The notes under the pieces are model-generated. The model had not been told where the DNA came from, did not search any database, and worked only from the letters and a program-made list of their open reading frames with translations. 9,631 bases of DNA from an uncultured Actinomycetes bacterium (lineage in GTDB: Bacteria; Actinomycetota; Acidimicrobiia; Acidimicrobiales; RAAP-2): the NCBI GenBank assembly GCA_903854175.1, contig CAINVQ010000029.1, positions 1 through 9,631 of the forward strand, in the 5' to 3' direction. The position numbers and the translations under genes are program-made. Position 1 is the stretch's first letter; each line of letters starts with the position of its first letter. Shown piece by piece: positions 1-5,761 of this stretch.

Positions 1-873
1 CACATCTATTCGGGCAAAGTCCGAGATCTGTACGAAGTAGATGCGCAGCGCTTGCTGATGGTCGCGTCTAATCGTCTCAGTGCATTCGATGTTGTCATGA
101 ACGAAACAATTGAAAACAAGGGCCGTGTATTAACTGGCATGACTAATTACTGGTTACGTGAATTTTCTGAATTAGTTCCCATGGCACTTATTTCGTGCGA
201 CCCAGAAGAAATTGAAAAGTCTGTTCCAGGTTTCATGAACAAAAAAGAGTGGCATGGCAGCACCATGCTTGTAATGAAGGCAGAAATGCTTTCACTTGAA
301 TGCATTGTTCGCGGGAGACTTGCGGGGCAGGCGTATGACGAATATATCCTTACTGGAACGGTTCACAACATGCCGGCGCCAAAGGGAATGTCGCTAACTG
401 ATCCTTTCCCAACTCCTATGTTCACCCCTTCAACGAAGGCCGACGAGGGGCACGACATCAACATTGACCTAGCAACAGCTGCATCAATTGTTGGGTCCGA
501 AACCCTTTCTCAGGCTGAGTCAATGTGTCTTGATCTATTCAGTAGGGCTAGCAAGAAACTTGAAGCATCGGGACTCACCCTTGCTGACACCAAGTTTGAA
601 CTTGGCTTCATCGACGGAAAACTTGTTGTATGTGATGAAGTGCTTACACCCGATTCATCAAGAATCTGGCCAAGCGACCAAGTCCGTTCGGGAGAGACAC
701 CTCCATCTTTTGACAAGCAACCCTTCAGAGACTGGTTGAGTCAGCAATCATGGGACAAAACACCACCTCCACCGACTGTCCCGCAGGAAATTCTTGACAT
801 CACTTCCAAAAGATATGTCAGTGCGTATGAAAAAGTGACCGGTAAACCACTCTCAGACTGGTACGGTGCGTAG
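1..873 (+). CDS. purC: Phosphoribosylaminoimidazole-succinocarboxamide synthase (SAICAR synthase), 5' end missing
   Basis: PurC ligates aspartate to CAIR using ATP to give SAICAR, a cytosolic step of purine synthesis. The frame is open from base 1 and gives 290 residues. It starts with the glycine-rich ATP-binding segment GKVRDLY (residues 5-11), followed by SNRLSAFD (23-30). Family members usually have only about 8-15 residues before this point, so little is missing. Other signatures are the RGRLAGQ region, FTPSTKAD (141-148), DTKFELGF (196-203) and DEVLTPDSSRIW (212-223), which together are diagnostic of SAICAR synthase. A TTG at 52 could be mistaken for a start, but it would delete the ATP-binding loop. 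The real start lies upstream of the window. The TAG stop is followed two bases later by the purS ATG, which implies one transcript and probably coupled translation. Identity is near certain; only the N-terminus is unknown. Confidence 0.96.
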   Translation, partial: HIYSGKVRDLYEVDAQRLLMVASNRLSAFDVVMNETIENKGRVLTGMTNYWLREFSELVPMALISCDPEEIEKSVPGFMNKKEWHGSTMLVMKAEMLSLECIVRGRLAGQAYDEYILTGTVHNMPAPKGMSLTDPFPTPMFTPSTKADEGHDINIDLATAASIVGSETLSQAESMCLDLFSRASKKLEASGLTLADTKFELGFIDGKLVVCDEVLTPDSSRIWPSDQVRSGETPPSFDKQPFRDWLSQQSWDKTPPPPTVPQEILDITSKRYVSAYEKVTGKPLSDWYGA

Positions 874-875
874 CA

Positions 876-1130
876 ATGAAATACTCAATCATCGTTGACG
901 TCACCCTTCGCCAAGGAATTTCCGACCCTGAAGGGGCGACTATTGAACGCGCACTTCCTGCACTTGGCTTCACTGGTGTGAGCGATGTTCGTGCTGGTAA
1001 GTCCTTTCGACTCAATGTTGAAGCGGATAATGAAGCTGCAGCACTCGAAAAAGCGACTGCACTCGCACAACGACTTTTGTCGAACCCAGTTATTGAAGAT
1101 TCGCGCGCGCGTATAAGCGCAGAAGGATAA
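876..1130 (+). CDS. purS: FGAM synthetase subunit PurS
   Basis: This is the small structural subunit of the three-part phosphoribosylformylglycinamidine synthetase. In known systems a PurS dimer bridges the glutaminase PurQ and the synthetase PurL and helps ammonia transfer. The 84-residue product matches the usual 80-90. It carries the family pattern: an N-terminal strand with VTLRQGISDPEG (residues 9-20), then ALPALGF, VRAGKSF and the C-terminal LLSNPVIED. The ATG lies 2 nt after the purC stop and no strong Shine-Dalgarno sequence precedes it, so re-initiation by ribosomes finishing purC is likely (inference). Its own 3' end carries the ribosome-binding site of purQ. Its presence as a separate gene predicts the short PurL form, which is found downstream. 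Confidence 0.95.
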   Translation: MKYSIIVDVTLRQGISDPEGATIERALPALGFTGVSDVRAGKSFRLNVEADNEAAALEKATALAQRLLSNPVIEDSRARISAEG

Positions 1131-1132
1131 CT

Positions 1133-1804
1133 ATGTCGCGCATTGGCGTTGTAGTTTTTCCAGGATCAAACTGTGAATACGATGCCGCTGCAGCAGTAAC
1201 GCAACTAGGCGGCACCGCCGAGTTTGTATGGCACGGACAAGACAACGTTGATGGTTTTGACGGAATAATTCTTCCTGGTGGGTTCGCGCATGGCGACTAT
1301 TTGCGACCTGGTGCACTGGCACGTTTCTCGCCAGTCATGACAGCAGTTGCCAAGTTCGCGAGCGAAGGTGGTTCCGTTCTTGGAATCTGCAACGGTTTTC
1401 AGGTACTAACTGAAGCAGGGCTTCTACCAGGCGCGCTGCAAAAAAATCGTGGGCTCACGTTTCTATGTCACCCAACAACGTTGATTGTCGAGTCAACGAG
1501 GTCGGTGCTCACAAGTAATGCCACCAAAGGCCAAGAGCTAAGTATTCCAATCAATCACTTCTCAGGCTCGTACACGTGTGATGACAAGACCTACGAAGAA
1601 CTTGTGGCAAATGATCAGATTGTCCTTACGTACAAAGAGAACCCGAACGGTTCAAGAAACGATATTGCGGGCGTTTCGAATCTCGCCGGAAACGTTGTTG
1701 GTTTGATGCCTCACCCGGAGCGTGCAATGTCACTGCTACTTGGAAGTGCAGACGGCAAAGTGTTGCTATCGAGTTTTGTAGGAAAGACTCTCAGCGTTCG
1801 TTAG
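1133..1804 (+). CDS. purQ: FGAM synthetase glutaminase subunit PurQ
   Basis: PurQ is a class I glutamine amidotransferase that releases ammonia from glutamine for PurL, within the PurSQL complex. The 223-residue protein shows the oxyanion segment LPGGFAHGDYLRPG (47-60), the nucleophile Cys86 in GICNGFQ, and the His194/Glu196 pair in MPHPER. These spacings match other stand-alone PurQ proteins of about 225 residues, so the triad looks complete. A good Shine-Dalgarno sequence, AGAAGGA, lies at 1121-1127, five bases before the ATG and inside the end of purS. The stop codon TAG (1802-1804) overlaps the stop codon of the opposing gene by bases 1801-1804. There is therefore no untranslated room for a terminator, and a purCSQ transcript must end inside the antisense gene. 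Identity is near certain. Confidence 0.97.
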   Translation: MSRIGVVVFPGSNCEYDAAAAVTQLGGTAEFVWHGQDNVDGFDGIILPGGFAHGDYLRPGALARFSPVMTAVAKFASEGGSVLGICNGFQVLTEAGLLPGALQKNRGLTFLCHPTTLIVESTRSVLTSNATKGQELSIPINHFSGSYTCDDKTYEELVANDQIVLTYKENPNGSRNDIAGVSNLAGNVVGLMPHPERAMSLLLGSADGKVLLSSFVGKTLSVR

Positions 1805-2226
1805 TTTTTCGCTCTGCTTATGCCTGCAGCTTTAAGCACATCTGCGCTAACACCCATTTCACGGAATGCGGCGTAGCTGATTCCATTTCGCTTGGCGTAT
1901 GACTGAGCAATTTTGATGAAGTCCTTTTCGACACTTGCGAGGTCCACGCGTGCATTTAAACGCTCCTTCTCCGCAACCAGGTCAAAGCGTTTCTGGGTCA
2001 GCTCAAGTCGCTGAACTGCTCCAGAATTGACTATTTCTTTGTCAAGCCGAGCAATCTGCATGCTTATTGATTCAGGAGTGCGCTTACGTCCACGCTTACC
2101 TTTCCCTGCAACAATTGCCTCTAAATACCTATTGACAACTCGAGATTCATTTCGGCCAAGAGCCAGTTTTTTCTTGTGCTCATCTGTCATGGTTCGCTTA
2201 GCTGAAGGTTTATTCTTTGTCGGCAT
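1801..2226 (-). CDS. Uncharacterised small basic protein, possibly nucleic-acid binding
   Basis: I do not recognise a characterised function. The 141-residue product is strongly basic. Residues 1-24 are lysine/arginine rich. Residues 41-51 hold GKGKRGRKRTP, which resembles an AT-hook core but lacks the usual RGRP proline. Residues 52-102 look like a long charged helix or coiled coil (pattern IARLDKEI, RLELTQKRFDL, AEKERL). The C-terminus (103-141) has FIKIAQSYAKRNGISYAAFRE and ends in VLKAAGISRAKN, which could be a small helical DNA-binding unit. I believe similar proteins occur in other actinobacteria, but this is memory and not a search. There is no signal peptide or membrane segment. The ATG at 2226 is supported by AAAGGA at 2233-2238, six bases upstream. 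The gene is convergent with purQ (4-nt overlap) and divergent from purL. A regulatory role in the purine locus is conceivable but unproven. Confidence 0.82.
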   Translation of the reverse strand: MPTKNKPSAKRTMTDEHKKKLALGRNESRVVNRYLEAIVAGKGKRGRKRTPESISMQIARLDKEIVNSGAVQRLELTQKRFDLVAEKERLNARVDLASVEKDFIKIAQSYAKRNGISYAAFREMGVSADVLKAAGISRAKN

Positions 2227-2481
2227 CGGGGATCCTTTTGTAATAAGACACGTAACTTTTCAACTGCACAACCGCTGAGAGAGAGAATGTTAAAGACATA
2301 AATCAACGACATAAGCGCATTTACTTGGTTCAAATTGAATTGAATCATGTCAACGTTATTTTTTGTTATCTAATTGAATGACATAAAGACTTATTTCAAA
2401 AGAATTAATTTCTTTCTTATTTACGTAGTAGTTGTCGAAAATAATTGTCATGTCGTACCTAATGCCGAGTAGTTTGGAGGC
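2227..2481. other. AT-rich divergent intergenic region with short repeats; presumed purL control region
   Basis: The region separates the minus-strand basic-protein gene from purL. Bases 2281-2460 contain 50 G/C in 180 (28%), far below the flanking genes. GACATAA occurs three times as direct repeats (2295-2301, 2308-2314, 2380-2386), and ATTGAAT three times (2334-2340, 2339-2345, 2373-2379). TTCAA-A-TTGAA forms a small inverted repeat at 2329-2339. TCAACG occurs at 2303 and 2350. Plus-strand promoter candidates are TTGAAT-N16-TATTTT (2335-2362) and a good -10 element AATAAT (2440-2445) with only a poor -35. PurL needs a promoter here because the upstream gene runs the other way. I see no G/C-rich fold like the ZTP, PRPP or purine riboswitch classes, and no tRNA or other RNA gene. 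Confidence 0.6.
2243..2271 (-). promoter_or_regulatory. Possible sigma-70-like promoter for the uncharacterised basic-protein gene
   Basis: On the minus strand TTGTGC (2271-2266) is followed after 17 bases by TCTTAT (2248-2243). Each hexamer matches four of six positions of the housekeeping consensus. The expected start of transcription, near 2236, would fall inside the AAAGGA ribosome-binding site (2238-2233). That weakens the case, and the true promoter may lie further upstream in the AT-rich spacer. Confidence 0.25.
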
Positions 2482-2484
2482 GTG
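2476..2484 (+). promoter_or_regulatory. PurL ribosome-binding site unusually close to its GTG start
   Basis: GGAGG (2476-2480) is a full-strength Shine-Dalgarno core but is separated from the GTG start (2482) by a single base, whereas 5-9 bases is normal. An in-frame stop, TAG at 2470-2472, rules out an upstream start. The next downstream alternative, a CTG at 2503, would place the start inside the conserved N-terminus. The GTG is therefore the best choice despite the spacing. The same GGAGG lies within a 7-codon reading frame (2462-2485) whose TGA overlaps the GTG. Confidence 0.6.
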
Positions 2485-4758
2485 AGTAGCGCACCTGAAT
2501 CCCTGCACCGAGCCCTTGGGCTAACCGATTCTGAATTCGAAGACATCAAAACTGTTCTCGGTCGCGAGCCAAATCATCTCGAGCTAGCGCTGTATGGCGT
2601 GATGTGGAGTGAACACTGCTCCTATAAATCTTCACGAATCCACCTAAAGCGTCTCCCATCAAAGGGCGATCATGTTCTCGTTGGCCCCGGTGAAGGAGCT
2701 GGCGTGATTGACGCTGGCGACGGCATTGGCGTGGCGATTCGAATTGAAAGCCACAACCACCCTTCAGCAATCGAGCCGTATCAAGGAGCCGCAACTGGCG
2801 TTGGTGGAATTTTGCGCGATGTGTTCTCCATGGGAGCACGTCCTCTCGCAGTTATGGACCCACTCTTTTTTGGTGAACTCACTGACGCGCGACAGCGCTG
2901 GTTAGTTGAAGGTGTTGTCTCTGGTGTTTCTGGCTATGGCAACTCAGTAGGTGTCCCAAACATTGGTGGTGAGCTCACTTTTGATGACTGCTACGCATCA
3001 AACCCACTCGTAAACGTTCTCTGTGTAGGAGCGCTTCCAAAAGACCGACTCGTTCTTGGTATTGCATCGGGTGTTGGTAATTACGCGGTACTTCTCGGTT
3101 CTTCAACTGGTCGTGACGGCATTGGTGGAGTGTCTGTTCTTGCGTCGGCTGGGTTCCAGGGCGACGATGGTGCAGCATCACTTGATGATGCGAAGCGCCC
3201 AAGTGTCCAAGTAGGCGACCCTTACGAAGAGAAGCGTCTCATTGAAGCTTGTTTAGAGCTGCTTGATCAAAAACTCGTTGTAGGAATTCAAGACCTCGGT
3301 GGTGCTGGACTTGTATGCGCCACCAGTGAAACTGCTGCCAAGGGCGGCGTTGGACTTGATGTAAATATCAATGCCGTTCCTCAGCGTGAAGCGGGAATGG
3401 TGTCATGGGAAATCATGACGTCAGAAAGTCAAGAGCGCATGCTCGCAATTGTCACGCCACAGGACTGGCCAGCCGTTGAAGCGCTTTGCAAGAAGTGGGA
3501 AGTCAGAGCAAACGTTGTTGCGCATGTTGTTGAACCATCGAAGGACAAAGACGGCAACCTAGTTGGCATGCTTCGAATTCGAGATGGATTTGATGGCGAA
3601 GTACTTGGTGAAGTTCCAGCGAAGTCACTCGCAGATCAGGCTCCTCTGTACAACAGGCCTATGGCTCGTCCAGCCAACCTCGACGCAATTCAAAAAGATG
3701 ACCCAACGTTGGACGAGCCAGTTGGCTCTCCTAACGAAGACCTGCTTGATCTACTCATTGATCCAGCGTGGGTTTACCGTCAGTACGATTCACAACTCTT
3801 CTTAAACACAGTCGTTGGCCCAGGTCGCGACGCGGCACTTCTTCGACTCGCCGGCCCTGGTCTTCCAGAGTCGAACCGTGGCATTGCACTTTCAACGGAC
3901 TCAAATCCACGTTGGTGCGCGCTTGACCCTCGTAAGGGGACACTGCTCACCGTTGCAGAAAGTGTTTCAAATTTGGCCTGTGTTGGAGCAACTGCAAAGG
4001 CACTCGTTAACTGTCTCAACTTCGGAAATCCAGAGCATCCAGAAGTTATGTGGCAACTTTCTGAATCAATTGACGGCATGGCTGAAGCGTGCAACGCAAT
4101 GGGTATCCCTGTTGTTGGTGGCAACGTTTCTCTCTACAACGAAAGTGGTGGCAACGACATTGATCCAACGCCAGTTGTGGGGCTGCTTGGTGTTGTTGAC
4201 TCGCTTATGTCTCCTCCACCTGGTTGGAACTGGAAACAGGGCGACAGTGTTGTGCTCGTTGGAAAGCGAGAAGCAAACGATGGCGTGGCGTTCCCACTCG
4301 GAGGATCGCGATGGGCTACTCGACGAGGGCGGCGTGGTGGCACAGTTCCTTCGCTCGACACTGCAATGTTTAATGCAACTATCAAGTTTGTCGCCGGTGA
4401 AGTTTCATGGATCTGCAAGGGTGAGCAAAGTGACGTCACTGCAGTTCATGACATTGGTAGCGGTGGCCTTAGTGCTGCACTCGCAGAAATTGTTGCAACA
4501 ACAGGACTTGGTCTTGCAGCTGCAGAGTTATCAGCCCATGGCGAACTTTTTAGTGAGTTCCCAGGTCGTTTTGTAATGGCGACGAGTGATGTTGCTGCGT
4601 TCAGCGAGCGAGCAAAGTCTGCTGGAGTACCAATTGCAGTTCTTGGCACAGTTGGTGGCGACACACTAAGCGTTGGTTCAACAATCAATATCAGTGTTAG
4701 TGAAATTGAAAGTCGTCGTAGCAACGCACTTAGTAGTGCACTTGCATCAGTTGACTAA
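2482..4758 (+). CDS. purL: FGAM synthetase subunit PurL (small form)
   Basis: PurL uses ATP and PurQ-derived ammonia to convert FGAR to FGAM in the PurSQL complex. At 758 residues it is the small type, without the fused PurS-like and glutaminase domains of the 1,300-residue enterobacterial enzyme. This agrees with the separate purS and purQ upstream. Signatures in order are EPNHLELALY (29-38) and SEHCSYKSSR (43-52), then ESHNHPSAIEPYQGAATG (89-106) around the catalytic histidine and metal site. DLGGAGL (271-277) follows, then VVGGNVSLYNE (544-554) in the second AIRS-like half, and DIGSGGLSAALAE (657-669). Both halves of the pseudo-dimeric fold are present and I see no frameshift. The GTG start gives MSSAPESLHRALGL, fitting the family. 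The gene stands alone between two minus-strand genes and ends in a 4-nt stop overlap with the PHP gene, so it must be transcribed from its own promoter. Confidence 0.97.
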   Translation: MSSAPESLHRALGLTDSEFEDIKTVLGREPNHLELALYGVMWSEHCSYKSSRIHLKRLPSKGDHVLVGPGEGAGVIDAGDGIGVAIRIESHNHPSAIEPYQGAATGVGGILRDVFSMGARPLAVMDPLFFGELTDARQRWLVEGVVSGVSGYGNSVGVPNIGGELTFDDCYASNPLVNVLCVGALPKDRLVLGIASGVGNYAVLLGSSTGRDGIGGVSVLASAGFQGDDGAASLDDAKRPSVQVGDPYEEKRLIEACLELLDQKLVVGIQDLGGAGLVCATSETAAKGGVGLDVNINAVPQREAGMVSWEIMTSESQERMLAIVTPQDWPAVEALCKKWEVRANVVAHVVEPSKDKDGNLVGMLRIRDGFDGEVLGEVPAKSLADQAPLYNRPMARPANLDAIQKDDPTLDEPVGSPNEDLLDLLIDPAWVYRQYDSQLFLNTVVGPGRDAALLRLAGPGLPESNRGIALSTDSNPRWCALDPRKGTLLTVAESVSNLACVGATAKALVNCLNFGNPEHPEVMWQLSESIDGMAEACNAMGIPVVGGNVSLYNESGGNDIDPTPVVGLLGVVDSLMSPPPGWNWKQGDSVVLVGKREANDGVAFPLGGSRWATRRGRRGGTVPSLDTAMFNATIKFVAGEVSWICKGEQSDVTAVHDIGSGGLSAALAEIVATTGLGLAAAELSAHGELFSEFPGRFVMATSDVAAFSERAKSAGVPIAVLGTVGGDTLSVGSTINISVSEIESRRSNALSSALASVD

Positions 4759-5678
4759 CGAGCAGCCTTCATCTCGTCGAGAACTTCGTTTGGTACACGT
4801 AGGTCACCAGTACGTCCAAGACCTAACTTCACGTCTTCTTTGTACGAACCGTGGTAGTCAGATCCACCAGTAGGAATTAGTCCTGCGTTCCTTGTGAGCT
4901 TCACCATGTGTCCGCGAGTTTTTTCATTAACCCCGCCGTAATACGCTTCTGCTCCGGCGAAACCACGGTCTCTCAGTGAATTAAGCACCTTAGGCATTGT
5001 CTCTTCAATTTCGGTTGCCGAGAGTGAGGAAACATAATTCACTAGTGGGTGAGCAACAGAGAAGACTGTTCCTGATCCCTTAGCGGCATCCATGAATTCC
5101 TCCACGGACATGCTCTTTCTCGATACGTGAGCTTTGCCACCTTCGCCAAGCCAGTCAGCGAACACTGCGTTCCAAGTCTCGGGATCTTTTTCTCCGACAA
5201 TCTCTGGGTGAAGTTCAAACATTGCCTGAGCGAAGTGGGGGCGACCAATATTGTCGGCGTTACCAACAAGCTCGGTGAGGAACTCAAGATTGATTTTCTC
5301 AAAACCCTTTTCGCGAAGCAGCTCAACTAACTTTTCATTGCGCTCCGTCCGGTCACGGCGCATTTCAGCAAGTTTTTGTTGAACTGGGTGGCTGAGGTCT
5401 AGGGGCAAGAAGTAGGCAAGCACATGGATATTTCGTGGCGTTGAGGGGCCACTAGAACGTTGTTTTGGGAACTCCGGATCTCGTAATGAAACCTCAGTTC
5501 CTGCAATGAGTTCAATGCCGTACTGGGCGCATGAGGCGGCCATCCGGTCATAGCTAGCGGTGGTGTCGTGGTCAGTAAGTGAGATCGCTGAAATACCAAT
5601 TTTGCTGGCGTTTTGCGCCAACTGCTCAGGGGTGTCTGAACCGTCGGAAAACGTCGAGTGGGTATGTAGGTCAATCAT
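4755..5678 (-). CDS. PHP-domain metal-dependent phosphoesterase, TrpH/RNase AM-like
   Basis: The 307-residue protein has the polymerase-and-histidinol-phosphatase fold of the TrpH/YciV group. Characterised members hydrolyse 3',5'-nucleoside bisphosphates such as pAp, or trim RNA 5' ends. Visible metal ligands are HTH (His5, His7) and Asp12, His37 in LTDHDT, Glu62 in GTEVS, His85, His148 in GRPHFAQ, His210 in VAHP, and Asp274/His276 in GGSDYHG. That is a complete trinuclear site. An insertion at about residues 66-82 (RDPEFPKQ...TPR) precedes the His85 strand and looks like a flexible loop. There is no signal peptide, so it is cytosolic. The start ATG at 5678 begins directly with the catalytic IDLHTHS segment and has no Shine-Dalgarno sequence. 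It sits 6 nt behind a -10 hexamer, as in leaderless mRNAs. The substrate is not decided by sequence. A link to purine metabolism rests on position only. Confidence 0.9.
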   Translation of the reverse strand: MIDLHTHSTFSDGSDTPEQLAQNASKIGISAISLTDHDTTASYDRMAASCAQYGIELIAGTEVSLRDPEFPKQRSSGPSTPRNIHVLAYFLPLDLSHPVQQKLAEMRRDRTERNEKLVELLREKGFEKINLEFLTELVGNADNIGRPHFAQAMFELHPEIVGEKDPETWNAVFADWLGEGGKAHVSRKSMSVEEFMDAAKGSGTVFSVAHPLVNYVSSLSATEIEETMPKVLNSLRDRGFAGAEAYYGGVNEKTRGHMVKLTRNAGLIPTGGSDYHGSYKEDVKLGLGRTGDLRVPNEVLDEMKAAR

Positions 5679-5684
5679 TAGTTA

Positions 5685-5714
5685 AGCGTACCGAGAGCCC
5701 AAGCCATGTGCCAA
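5685..5714 (-). promoter_or_regulatory. Leaderless-type promoter for the PHP gene
   Basis: On the minus strand TTGGCA (5714-5709) is followed by 18 bases and then TACGCT (5690-5685). This fits the TAnnnT -10 pattern used by actinobacterial housekeeping sigma factors. Six bases then separate the -10 from the ATG (5678), so the predicted transcription start coincides with the A of the start codon. The lack of any Shine-Dalgarno sequence agrees with a leaderless mRNA. No comparably good plus-strand promoter for purF was found in the same 83-base spacer. Confidence 0.55.
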
Positions 5715-5761
5715 TATTACACAGTGCTTTCGCAACTAAATACCCATAAGGCGCAAGCTCA

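Noticed and set aside
2027..2278. Plus-strand open frame of 83 codons opposite the basic-protein gene
   Set aside because: It is mostly the complement of the better-supported minus-strand gene, which has a Shine-Dalgarno sequence and a coherent basic/helical composition.
2227..2481. Purine, PRPP or ZTP riboswitch upstream of purL
   Set aside because: The spacer is about 28% G+C over most of its length. It lacks the conserved G/C-rich helices of these classes and has no terminator-like hairpin before purL.
3815..4576. A 253-codon open frame inside purL in another plus-strand frame
   Set aside because: It lies fully within the well-conserved purL frame and its translation resembles no family I know. 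It arises from the codon bias of purL.
4726..4739. Hairpin GCACT-TAGT-AGTGC near the purL 3' end as a terminator
   Set aside because: It has a five-base-pair stem, lies before the purL stop codon and has no U-tract on either strand. It is most likely chance.
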